From an uncultured Erysipelotrichaceae bacterium (GTDB lineage Bacteria; Bacillota_I; Bacilli_A; RF39; UBA660): a stretch of DNA of 20,184 nucleotides. The DNA lies in NCBI GenBank assembly GCA_902766135.1, contig CACXCK010000096.1, forward strand, positions 1-20,184, read 5' to 3'. This document shows, in pieces, positions 1-7,040 of the stretch (its first letter is position 1; each line of letters opens with the position of its first letter). The notes under the pieces were generated by a model. That model was not told the DNA's origin. It worked only from the letters and a program-made list of their open reading frames with translations, and made no database searches. The translations under genes were made by a program, and so were the position numbers.

Positions 1-270
<270 letters not shown>

Positions 271-324
271 TTATATTTATTGATTGAGTATACATTATCT
301 TGTTTTTAAAGGACAAAATCCTTT
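271..324 (+). other. 23S-5S intergenic spacer
   Basis: This is a short AT-rich spacer between 23S and 5S. It contains no tRNA: no acceptor/T-arm pattern or TTCRA box is visible. It would be removed by rRNA processing. Confidence 0.7.
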
Positions 325-428
325 GTAGGTGACGATAGCCTAGTGGACACACCTGTTCCCATCCCGAACACAGAAGTTAAGCACTAGAACGCCGAAAATA
401 GTGTAAGCTAAGATAGGAAGTTGCCTAC
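325..428 (+). rRNA. rrf: 5S ribosomal RNA (short form, ~104 nt)
   Basis: The ends pair as helix I: GTAGGTGAC (325-333) with GTTGCCTAC (420-428), nine pairs including G-U. Between them are the conserved loop B/C elements (CCCATCCCGAACACAGAAGTTAAGC in pieces, about 358-382) and the GCCGA box (391-395). The molecule is about 104 nt, against roughly 115-117 nt for Bacillus. The missing bases fall in the helix IV/loop D arm, where only a short segment (about 399-414) replaces the usual long G/C hairpin. Mollicutes are known for 5S rRNAs of this reduced size. The gene is not disrupted in the core. Confidence 0.93.
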
Positions 429-437
429 TTTTTTTTT
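414..437 (+). terminator. rRNA operon terminator / T-tract after 5S
   Basis: The 5S 3' arm is followed at once by a run of nine T (429-437). The 5S helix I, or a weak local TAGG/CCTA hairpin (414-417 with 424-427), would supply the RNA structure. No separate strong hairpin is seen, so this is a moderate call. Confidence 0.5.
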
Positions 438-507
438 GCTTAAAAATAGATATAAAAATACTAATTTGTGAGAATATGTCAAATTAAGTCCAAAAATATT
501 TAAAATC

Positions 508-536
508 TTGCAAATAGTTATTCCATATATTAAAAT
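508..536 (+). promoter_or_regulatory. Possible sigma-A promoter of tsaE
   Basis: TTGCAA at 508-513 and TAAAAT at 531-536 are separated by 17 bp. Transcription would begin around 543, leaving almost no leader before the ribosome binding site. A TATAAT at 537-542 has no well-spaced -35. The AT-richness makes chance matches likely. Confidence 0.35.
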
Positions 537-553
537 TATAATAGGTGATAGAA

Positions 554-1006
554 ATGGATTTTAAATATACATCAAAAGACGAAATGGATACACTTGAGTT
601 AGCGCAGAATATCGAAAGTGAAAAATTTCCAAATATGGTCATCTGTCTAAATGGCGACTTAGGAAGTGGGAAAACTGTTTTTACTAAGGGTTTTGCTCAA
701 GCTCTTGGTATTAATGAAACAATTACATCTCCAACATTTAGTATAGTAAAAGAATATACGGATGGCGAACTACCACTATACCATATGGATGTTTATCGTT
801 TAGAAAACGGTGAAATAAATGTTGATATTAGTGAATATTTTAATAAAGGTGGAGTAAGCATAATCGAATGGGCAGAATTATTAGAAGGTAATCTCCCAGA
901 AGAACGCTTAGACATTACTTTTAAAATTATAAATGAAAATACTCGTGTTTTAGTTTTTGAGCCACACGGTAAAATATATGAAGATATAGTTAATTCAGTG
1001 TTATAA
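554..1006 (+). CDS. tsaE: tRNA t6A biosynthesis ATPase TsaE
   Basis: TsaE is the P-loop ATPase that works with TsaB and TsaD to transfer threonylcarbamoyl to A37 of ANN-decoding tRNAs in the cytoplasm. The protein is about 150 aa, normal for the family. The Walker A GDLGSGKT lies at residues 34-41, the family motif TSPTF at 58-62, the DVYRL motif at 79-83 and IIEWAE at 103-108. I chose ATG 554 over the in-frame GTG at 545 because that GTG lies inside the AGGTGAT ribosome binding site (543-549). The gene is cut off from tsaB by its own terminator (1008-1030), so it forms a single-gene unit just downstream of the rRNA operon. Confidence 0.95.
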   Translation: MDFKYTSKDEMDTLELAQNIESEKFPNMVICLNGDLGSGKTVFTKGFAQALGINETITSPTFSIVKEYTDGELPLYHMDVYRLENGEINVDISEYFNKGGVSIIEWAELLEGNLPEERLDITFKIINENTRVLVFEPHGKIYEDIVNSVL

Positions 1007-1007
1007 T

Positions 1008-1030
1008 AACTCTAGAGATAGAGTTTTTTT
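1008..1030 (+). terminator. Intrinsic terminator after tsaE
   Basis: A 7-bp stem AACTCTA (1008-1014) / TAGAGTT (1019-1025) with a GAGA loop is followed by T up to 1030. It begins one base after the tsaE stop codon. Confidence 0.85.
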
Positions 1031-1032
1031 AT

Positions 1033-1061
1033 TTGACAAAAAAATAATATCTAGTTATACT
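1033..1061 (+). promoter_or_regulatory. Sigma-A promoter of the tsaB-rimI-tsaD operon
   Basis: There is a perfect -35 TTGACA (1033-1038), a 17-bp spacer, and a -10 TATACT (1056-1061). The -35 begins three bases after the tsaE terminator, so the two transcription units are separate despite the small gap. The start site is expected near 1068. Confidence 0.85.
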
Positions 1062-1086
1062 ACATAAGAATGAAAGGGTGATACTA

Positions 1087-1644
1087 TTGATTTCACTACT
1101 ATTAGATACACATAACGACAAATTAACAATAATAATTTACAAAGATGACAAAGTATTAGATATGATTTCAAAAAATGATACTAAAAACCACTCAGAGATA
1201 TTTATGCCTCTTTTAATATCTTTGTTAGAAAAAAATAAAATGAGTGTTCATGATATAAATGAAATCATTGCTATCGTAGGGCCAGGTTCATTTACTGGAA
1301 TAAGATTGGGAGTTACAGTTGCTAAAACACTCGCGTATACTCTTAATATCCCTATTAAGTCACTAACATCCCTTGAAGCTTGTTATGACCCCAAAATGGC
1401 ATCAGAATACATACTTCAAGAAGAGAAAAATGGCTTCTATGGTGCGCATATTATTAACAATGAGTTAAAGGATTATTTTTATCTAACTATTAAAGAATAT
1501 AATGAATGGTCTAAAATAAATAGTTATGTTATGGAAAATGAATTACTAGTAGATAGAATCCCTTTAATAATCAAAGATAAAAAAAGTGAGAACCCCCATT
1601 CAGTAAATCCCTTATATGTCAAAAAAATAGAGGCTTTAAAATGA
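1087..1644 (+). CDS. tsaB: tRNA t6A biosynthesis protein TsaB (short form)
   Basis: TsaB is the inactive ASKHA-fold partner that dimerises with TsaD in the t6A complex. The key family signature GPGSFTGIRLGV is intact, followed by a helix (AKTLAY) typical of the TsaD-contacting face. I place the start at the TTG 1087, with AAAGGGTGAT (1073-1082) as ribosome binding site; the in-frame GTG at 1078 lies inside that site. This gives 185 aa, clearly shorter than the ~220-235 aa usual in Firmicutes, with the reduction in the C-terminal half. The N-terminal LDTHND departs from the usual IDTS. The end overlaps rimI by four bases (ATGA). Confidence 0.9.
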   Translation: MISLLLDTHNDKLTIIIYKDDKVLDMISKNDTKNHSEIFMPLLISLLEKNKMSVHDINEIIAIVGPGSFTGIRLGVTVAKTLAYTLNIPIKSLTSLEACYDPKMASEYILQEEKNGFYGAHIINNELKDYFYLTIKEYNEWSKINSYVMENELLVDRIPLIIKDKKSENPHSVNPLYVKKIEALK

Positions 1645-2069
1645 TTGCTGAAGCTAAAATAAATGATTTAAATGAAATATATAAAATGGGTGAAAAACTC
1701 CATCAAAACTACAGGAAAACAAATAAATTAGAAGATTTACTTAATACTAATTACTTTAAAATATTAATATATAAAGAAAATGATATTATTAAAGGCTTCT
1801 TAAGTTTTTCAGTAACAGAAGACATTATAGATATTTATGACATTTATGTCAAAGAAGAATATCGCCAGAGTCATATAGCTTCCATTCTCCTAGATTATAT
1901 GATTAGTAATAGTAAAATTAATCAAAAAATTATGTTAGAAGTAGAAGAGGATAACATAAAAGCAATTAATTTATACCAAAAATTTAACTTTAATATAATT
2001 AATACAAGAAAAAAATATTATCATGGTAAGGATGCTTACATTATGGAAAGGGTGAATAATAGTGAATGA
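1641..2069 (+). CDS. rimI: GNAT N-acetyltransferase, RimI-like
   Basis: This is a GNAT-fold acetyltransferase of 142 aa lying between tsaB and tsaD, the classic position of RimI, which acetylates the N-terminus of ribosomal protein S18. The C-terminal part shows the RimI pattern N-x2-A-x2-LY-x3-F (EEDNIKAINLYQKFNF) and a final YYHGKDAYIMER. The acetyl-CoA pyrophosphate loop, normally R/Q-x2-G-x-G/A, reads YRQSHIAS, so the first glycine is a serine. Cofactor binding may be somewhat altered. It overlaps tsaB by 4 bp and tsaD by 8 bp, implying coupled translation. Target specificity is inferred from context. Confidence 0.85.
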   Translation: MIAEAKINDLNEIYKMGEKLHQNYRKTNKLEDLLNTNYFKILIYKENDIIKGFLSFSVTEDIIDIYDIYVKEEYRQSHIASILLDYMISNSKINQKIMLEVEEDNIKAINLYQKFNFNIINTRKKYYHGKDAYIMERVNNSE

Positions 2070-3084
2070 TGTTTACATATTAGCAATTGAAACTTCATGT
2101 GATGAGACATCTATAGCCATTATAAAAAATGGTCAAGAAGTTGATTCATTAACGATTTTAACCCAAATGGATACCCATGCCAACTTTGGGGGAGTAGTAC
2201 CTGAAATAGCATCACGTATGCATGCTGAAAATATCACTATGGTACTAGAAGATACATTAAGAAAATCAAGTGTAGATATGGATCGAATAGATGCTATAGC
2301 AGTTACTTACGCTCCAGGCCTTCTTGGCAGCCTACTAGTTGGTGTTGAATTTGCTAAAACACTATGCTTAGTCTATAACAAACCACTAATAGCTGTTAAT
2401 CATACAATGGGCCACATCCTTGCCAATAGAATTGATTACGAAATAGAATATCCAAGCCTTGCTCTTACAGTAAGTGGTGGACATACTGATTTACTAGTAA
2501 TGGAAAGCGAAACAGATATGAAAATATTAGGAAGCAGCATAGATGACTCCATAGGGGAGGTTTTTGACAAGATAGCGCGTGTTTTAGACATGCCATATCC
2601 AGGAGGGCCAAATATTGAAAAAATGGCTCTAAAAGGCCAAAATAGCTATAAATTGCCTATACCAATGAATGATAATACATATAACTTTAGTTATAGTGGT
2701 CTAAAGAGTTATATAATTAATTTAGTTCATAACGAAAAGCAAAGAGGAAATACCATCAACAAAGAAGACTTAGCTTGTTCGTTTCAAACAACAGCCGTTG
2801 ACGAACTAGTAAGAAAAGTATCACTTGCCATTGATAATACAGGTATTAAACATTTTTTACTATCAGGAGGTGTATCAGCCAATAAATACTTAAGAAACAA
2901 ATTAAAAGAGTTATGCAAGATTAAAGGTGTAACCTTCCATGTTCCAGAGTTTACTTATTGTACTGATAATGCTGCAATGATTGGTTGTGCAGCATACCCT
3001 TTATGGAAAGAAAAAAAATTTGCTAGCATGGATTTAAATGCTAAAGCAAGCGAATCAATTAAACAATACATAGAAAAAAATTAG
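2062..3084 (+). CDS. tsaD: tRNA N6-threonylcarbamoyladenosine transferase TsaD
   Basis: TsaD is the catalytic metalloenzyme of t6A synthesis, transferring the threonylcarbamoyl group from TC-AMP to tRNA A37. The 340-aa length is normal. The N-terminal LAIETSCDETS (7-17), the metal-binding pair H114 and H118 (NHTMGHILANR), SGGHTDL, the SYSGLKS region, SGGVSANKYLR and the late metal/nucleotide segment CTDNAAMIG are all present. The start is GTG 2062 with AAAGGG upstream (about 2047-2052); it lies inside the end of rimI, so translation is probably coupled. The stop codon is built into the stem of the downstream bidirectional terminator. Confidence 0.97.
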   Translation: MNDVYILAIETSCDETSIAIIKNGQEVDSLTILTQMDTHANFGGVVPEIASRMHAENITMVLEDTLRKSSVDMDRIDAIAVTYAPGLLGSLLVGVEFAKTLCLVYNKPLIAVNHTMGHILANRIDYEIEYPSLALTVSGGHTDLLVMESETDMKILGSSIDDSIGEVFDKIARVLDMPYPGGPNIEKMALKGQNSYKLPIPMNDNTYNFSYSGLKSYIINLVHNEKQRGNTINKEDLACSFQTTAVDELVRKVSLAIDNTGIKHFLLSGGVSANKYLRNKLKELCKIKGVTFHVPEFTYCTDNAAMIGCAAYPLWKEKKFASMDLNAKASESIKQYIEKN

Positions 3085-3107
3085 GCATTCACATACCTAA
3101 TTTTTTT
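3074..3107. terminator. Bidirectional intrinsic terminator between tsaD and the LCP gene
   Basis: A perfect 12-bp stem (AAAAAAATTAGG 3074-3085 with CCTAATTTTTTT 3096-3107) and a 10-nt loop give a U-tract on either strand. The tsaD stop (3082-3084) lies in one arm, and the LCP stop (3106-3108 on the minus strand) touches the other. One hairpin therefore serves both convergent genes. Confidence 0.88.
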
Positions 3108-5049
3108 ATTCACCTAATTCATCACTAATTGATGGTCCTTCACTTTCATTGCCTCCAGTAGCAGGCTCAGTTGGTGTTGAAGGAGTCGTTGGAGTTGTCT
3201 CCTCCTCAGGCTCACTAGGAGTAGTTGGAGTGGAAGGTGTTGTAGGTGTCTCAGTTTTATCATCATCTTTAGGAGTAGTAGGTGTAACTGGAGTTGTAGG
3301 TTTTGTAGTCTCTTCATCATCCTCTTCTTCATCCTCTTTCTTAGTTGTTTCTTCATCCTCATCCTCTTCTTTTACTTCTTCTTTAGGAGGTTTATATTCA
3401 TATGATTTACCACCAGAATAAATTCCTTTACCAATTATTCCAGAAGCTTTATCATAGTCATCAGAATAATCATAACTAAATGATTTAATAGTCTTAACTT
3501 CTAAAAGTCCTAAGTTTTCTTTCATAGCCGTTTTAATAGCTTCCAAACTACCATTATAATAACCTAAACAATCCAATCCATATTGATTTTTAAAACTATA
3601 ATACGTTAACTGTGTCTTTTGAATTTTAATAAAATCTTCACCATTCAAAGCTTGAACAAGCATACCCTTAATGGATTGATAAAATGATAATATTTGAGAT
3701 GTACTCATATTCGTAGCAATATTACTACTTATCGCACTAAGTAGTGATTCAAATGAACCTAAATTAGAAGTTTTAAGTAACTTCGCAGCAACAGCTTCAA
3801 TTATTTGTTGTTGGTGCCTATTTCTTGCAATATCACCTTCTAAGAAGCCATATCTATTTCTCGCATAACCTAAAGCTTGTTCACCATTTAAATGTTGCAT
3901 TCCTGTATTCATACAAACAGGATTAATATAAGTACGGTTTGCATCACTTTCACATAAAACTCCTTCGCCCCATTTAGAAATATAATATTGATAATCAGGA
4001 GCTTCAACATCTACATCTATTCCTCCAAGTGCATTAACTAAATCAATAACTCCATGGAAGTTTACTTTAACAAAATAATCAATATGAATATCAGTTAAAG
4101 CTTGCATTGTATTAATAGAACTTGCAGTACCATAAGCAGCAGAAGAATTTATTTTATTATAACCAATTGTTCTTCCATAACCAGATATGATAGGAACATA
4201 CATATCTCTAGGTACACTAAGCATAGTTGCGGTTAAAGTTTTTGGATTAAACGTTACCATTATTAAAGTATCGCCATTAAACGCGGCATTAGCATCTAAA
4301 GTATCATTGTCAGAGTCAACACCTAAAACTAGCATTGTAAATGGTTCAGTTAAACTTTTAGTAGAAACTAATAACTCACTTTCTTCAGTCTTCATTTCTT
4401 TTGATATTTCATCAACAATTTTCGTTTCTGCCACTATATTTTGATACTTTTCTTCGCCATAAACTTTTGCTGTAATAGAGTAGTCTTTAGAAATAAATAT
4501 AGCATCCACTTCACCATTATAAAAAGCTTCTAATAACTTCCCATAATCAGCATAATACATTATTTCATTTCCAAGTTTCTTACTATTAATTAATTCCCAA
4601 GGAAGTATATAACCAGTTCTATCTTTTTCATCTGTTATCATTCCAATTTTACTACTACTAGAAAAATCGTTTTCCTTCATTGTTAATAAGACACTTGTAT
4701 AAGTACTAGTTTCTTTGGCAGTAACCTTATCAATCATTCCATAAAATTTATCAATATAACTTGAAGCAAAGACGAATCCACCAGCCATAATTAAAGTAAT
4801 AAATGTAACAACAATAAAAGATACCTTCTTTTTCTTAAACAACTTCAATAATCCAAGGAGAATATAGAACAAATAATAGAAGCCAAATAATACAATTAAT
4901 AAATATCTAATAAAATTTTCTATTCCAGTTAAAGATAGTAAACTTTTAAAAATAAAAAAATAAGCAACTCCATAAAAAATAACTGTTCCTAAAAACAAAA
5001 TTCTCAATATCAACGGAATTTTATGCAATTTGCGAAAAAATACTTTCAT
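3106..5049 (-). CDS. LytR-CpsA-Psr (LCP) family wall-polymer ligase
   Basis: LCP enzymes move undecaprenyl-linked glycopolymers onto peptidoglycan outside the membrane. The 647-aa protein has three predicted N-terminal membrane segments (about 12-34, 45-69, 76-96), more than the usual one. Next is an extracellular region (about 117-211) with YADYGKLLEAFYNGEVDAIF, reminiscent of a small solute-binding-like fold. The LCP domain (about 236-470) follows. Expected pyrophosphate/metal residues are D245 (LGVDS), D260 (GDTL), R281 (SVPRDMYV) and the late GYARNRYG...DIARNRHQQ block. The C-terminal ~90 residues are a Thr/Pro/Glu low-complexity tail, probably wall-spanning. The ribosome binding site AAAGGAAT precedes ATG 5049. 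The position beside a glycopolymer locus suggests that product as its substrate. Confidence 0.93.
   Translation of the reverse strand: MKVFFRKLHKIPLILRILFLGTVIFYGVAYFFIFKSLLSLTGIENFIRYLLIVLFGFYYLFYILLGLLKLFKKKKVSFIVVTFITLIMAGGFVFASSYIDKFYGMIDKVTAKETSTYTSVLLTMKENDFSSSSKIGMITDEKDRTGYILPWELINSKKLGNEIMYYADYGKLLEAFYNGEVDAIFISKDYSITAKVYGEEKYQNIVAETKIVDEISKEMKTEESELLVSTKSLTEPFTMLVLGVDSDNDTLDANAAFNGDTLIMVTFNPKTLTATMLSVPRDMYVPIISGYGRTIGYNKINSSAAYGTASSINTMQALTDIHIDYFVKVNFHGVIDLVNALGGIDVDVEAPDYQYYISKWGEGVLCESDANRTYINPVCMNTGMQHLNGEQALGYARNRYGFLEGDIARNRHQQQIIEAVAAKLLKTSNLGSFESLLSAISSNIATNMSTSQILSFYQSIKGMLVQALNGEDFIKIQKTQLTYYSFKNQYGLDCLGYYNGSLEAIKTAMKENLGLLEVKTIKSFSYDYSDDYDKASGIIGKGIYSGGKSYEYKPPKEEVKEEDEDEETTKKEDEEEDDEETTKPTTPVTPTTPKDDDKTETPTTPSTPTTPSEPEEETTPTTPSTPTEPATGGNESEGPSISDELGE
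3109..3372 (-). repeat. Low-complexity Thr-Pro/Asp-Glu coding repeat in the LCP tail
   Basis: Imperfect ACT-CCT/ACA-type codon repeats encode TTPxTPTTP runs interspersed with EEDDEE blocks. The antisense strand is open here (about 3149-3421) only because of this repetition. Such tracts are prone to length change between strains. Confidence 0.75.
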
Positions 5050-5084
5050 AAGTTAATTCCTTTCCATTCTTTATAACTTTTAAT

Positions 5085-5112
5085 ATTATACCACAAATAT
5101 AAAAATACTCAA
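5085..5112 (-). promoter_or_regulatory. Sigma-A promoter of the LCP gene (extended -10)
   Basis: On the minus strand, -35 TTGAGT (5112-5107) and -10 TATAAT (5090-5085) are 16 bp apart, with a TGG directly before the -10 giving the extended TGnTATAAT form. It is about 35 bp upstream of the start codon and back-to-back with the promoter at 5152-5180. Confidence 0.75.
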
Positions 5113-5151
5113 TATTTGATAGTTTATTTACATAAAAAATATAAAGAATTA

Positions 5152-5180
5152 TTAACATAGTATACCATAAATGATATAAT
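5152..5180 (+). promoter_or_regulatory. Sigma-A promoter of the surface-protein operon (extended -10)
   Basis: -35 TTAACA (5152-5157), a 17-bp spacer, and -10 TATAAT (5175-5180) preceded by TGA form an extended -10 promoter. A strong ribosome binding site AAAGGAG (5189-5195) follows, seven bases before the ATG. Confidence 0.8.
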
Positions 5181-5202
5181 TGTTTTAGAAAGGAGACTAG
5201 AT

Positions 5203-7032
5203 ATGAAACTAAAAAAACATCTAAAAAAATCATTATTATTAATTAGTTTACTATCTAGTATCCAGGTAGTTAACGCTAGTACAACAATTTATGTATCCGG
5301 TAATCAAGTCAGATTAAGAAGTGGAGCAGGAACTAATTATAACTATATTATGGAATTAAATGACAACACAGCCCTAACTCTCTTATCCAACGAAAAATAT
5401 AATGGCGATGGCTGTGCAAATGGCTGGTATAAAGTTAAAGTTGACAATAAAGAAGGATATATCTGCTCAACATTTACTAAAACTGGCATTGCCAAATCTT
5501 CATACAACAGGCCATGGACTAGTCCTAAAAAAGCAATTTATGGTGGAGCAGAATTTGTTGCAGATGGCTACATTAGTTCAGGCCAAAACACAAGTTACCT
5601 AAAGAAATTTAATGTTAATCCAAATGCTTATTACAATGTATACACACATCAATATATGGCAAATATTTCAGCCCCATACTCAGAAGCTGCTAATGCCTAC
5701 AAATCTTATAAAGAAAATAATTTGCTTTCCTTACCACTACATTTTACAATCCCAATATTCAATAATATGCCAGCCAAAACATCTCACCCAGTATACGGTG
5801 AAGAACAAGGCGGAACATCTACCGTAAAAGATCAAGCTTTTGAAGCTGAATTAAATAAACAAGGTTTTGACGAAACATATAAAAGATGGTTAAGAGTTAT
5901 TCATGAGGCTCACCCTAATTGGACTTTTCAATCACTAAAAACAAACTTAGACTTCAACACATCCATTGCTCGCGAAAAGTATACTTCATCTGTATACTAT
6001 ACATGTACAGCATGTCGTGAAGTACCAAACTATGAAACTGAAAAGAATTGGTATATTGCAAACGACCAGACAGTGGGGTACTTCTTAGATCCTAGAAACT
6101 TCCTAGAGGAAGATAGTATTTTAATGTTTGAAGACTTAAGTTATAGTAATAACTATACTGAACAAACCGTAAAAAGTGTTTTAAAAGGAACATTTATGGA
6201 AGGGACAGACCCAATAGATCATGAAGCGTATTCTAAAATATTTTTAGAAGCAGGCAAAGCCTTCAACGTAAGCCCAATATACTTAGCATCATTATCCAAA
6301 CAAGAAGTTGGTCCAAAAGGTTCATTTACAACTACTGGTGAACAAATCGAGTATAATGGTATAACTTATATAGGTTTTTATAACTTCTTTAACATTGGTG
6401 CTTATTCGAGTGAACCAAATCCAGCTAAAGCGGGTATTGTCTATGCCTCTTCTGGTGCTGCAAGAAATAGTGAGGGCACATACGTTGGAAATATTGGTGG
6501 TAGTCCTGTAGTACCAGTTTCAAATACAACTAATACTAATAATAATCAAAACCCAACACCAACTAATAATCAGTCACAAGAAGAACCTAAACCAACAACT
6601 ACAGAAAATACAAGCACTAATTCATCGCTTGCTGCAACTTTAAAAAGTATGAATTTAAATCAAAAGAATTCATATGTTACAAATTTTAAGGTTGGTACAA
6701 AAGTATCATCTATTTCCAATAAAAATATAACCATTAAAGATGCCAAGGGTAATAAAGCAGATACTAACGCTACAATTTCTACAGGCTACACATTAAATTT
6801 TACATCTGGCGAAAAACTAACAGCTGTTATCTATGGCGACTTAAATGGCGACGGCACTATTAATTCAGGCGATATTCTAAAAATGCGTCAGCAAATGCTC
6901 GGTCAAATAAGACTTGACGGTGCATATCTAGAAGCAGCCCATGTTAAAACTTTATCAGGAAGTATTAATTCAGGCGATTTACTAAAATTAAGACAACAAA
7001 TATTAGGTCAAACAACTATTGACCAATCATAG
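5203..7032 (+). CDS. Secreted SH3 / GH73-type beta-N-acetylglucosaminidase with C-terminal dockerin
   Basis: This is a predicted extracellular peptidoglycan hydrolase that cleaves after N-acetylglucosamine. Its 609 aa are laid out as follows. A signal peptide (1-25) is probably cut after VVNA. A bacterial SH3 domain (about 27-95, QVRLRSGAGTNY) follows. Next is a long segment containing HPNWTF (about 239), typical of COG4193 LytD-like glucosaminidases. The catalytic core (about 325-430) has the likely acid Glu368 in LSKQEVG and the FYNFFNIGAYSS motif. A Thr/Asn/Pro/Gln linker (about 438-478) and a small beta module (about 480-545) lead to a type I dockerin-like end (about 546-605, DLNGDGTINSGD). 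There is no LPXTG or membrane anchor, so attachment would be through the dockerin or SH3 domain. It is co-transcribed with the downstream membrane protein. Confidence 0.9.
   Translation: MKLKKHLKKSLLLISLLSSIQVVNASTTIYVSGNQVRLRSGAGTNYNYIMELNDNTALTLLSNEKYNGDGCANGWYKVKVDNKEGYICSTFTKTGIAKSSYNRPWTSPKKAIYGGAEFVADGYISSGQNTSYLKKFNVNPNAYYNVYTHQYMANISAPYSEAANAYKSYKENNLLSLPLHFTIPIFNNMPAKTSHPVYGEEQGGTSTVKDQAFEAELNKQGFDETYKRWLRVIHEAHPNWTFQSLKTNLDFNTSIAREKYTSSVYYTCTACREVPNYETEKNWYIANDQTVGYFLDPRNFLEEDSILMFEDLSYSNNYTEQTVKSVLKGTFMEGTDPIDHEAYSKIFLEAGKAFNVSPIYLASLSKQEVGPKGSFTTTGEQIEYNGITYIGFYNFFNIGAYSSEPNPAKAGIVYASSGAARNSEGTYVGNIGGSPVVPVSNTTNTNNNQNPTPTNNQSQEEPKPTTTENTSTNSSLAATLKSMNLNQKNSYVTNFKVGTKVSSISNKNITIKDAKGNKADTNATISTGYTLNFTSGEKLTAVIYGDLNGDGTINSGDILKMRQQMLGQIRLDGAYLEAAHVKTLSGSINSGDLLKLRQQILGQTTIDQS
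6858..6978 (+). repeat. Dockerin duplicated segment (direct repeat)
   Basis: TATTAATTCAGGCGAT occurs exactly at 6858-6873 and 6963-6978, 105 bp (35 codons) apart. It encodes INSGD in each of the two dockerin repeats; the helices after it (ILKMRQQMLGQ and LLKLRQQILGQ) are also alike. The first loop has a full DLNGDGTINSGD calcium pattern. The second (KTLSGSINSGD) lacks the first acidic ligands. Confidence 0.9.
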
Positions 7033-7040
7033 GAGGTAAT

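Noticed and set aside
438..540. tRNA or small RNA between 5S and tsaE
   Set aside because: No cloverleaf, conserved T-loop or stable hairpin is visible; the stretch is plain AT-rich sequence with a weak promoter candidate.
545..553. Upstream GTG start for tsaE
   Set aside because: The GTG is part of the AGGTGAT ribosome binding site; ATG 554 has proper spacing.
1642..2069. Mycoplasma genetic code (TGA as Trp)
   Set aside because: tsaB, rimI and the 17071 gene all end in TGA exactly at overlaps with the next start, and Trp is encoded by TGG, so TGA is a stop.
3149..3421. Open frame on the plus strand rich in Val/Ser/Gly
   Set aside because: It is the antisense shadow of the Thr/Pro/Glu repeat tail of the LCP gene, with no ribosome binding site and extreme composition.
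5021..5233. Minus-strand open frame across the divergent promoter region
   Set aside because: It overlaps both promoters, the start of the hydrolase gene and the LCP start, and has no convincing ribosome binding site or domain.
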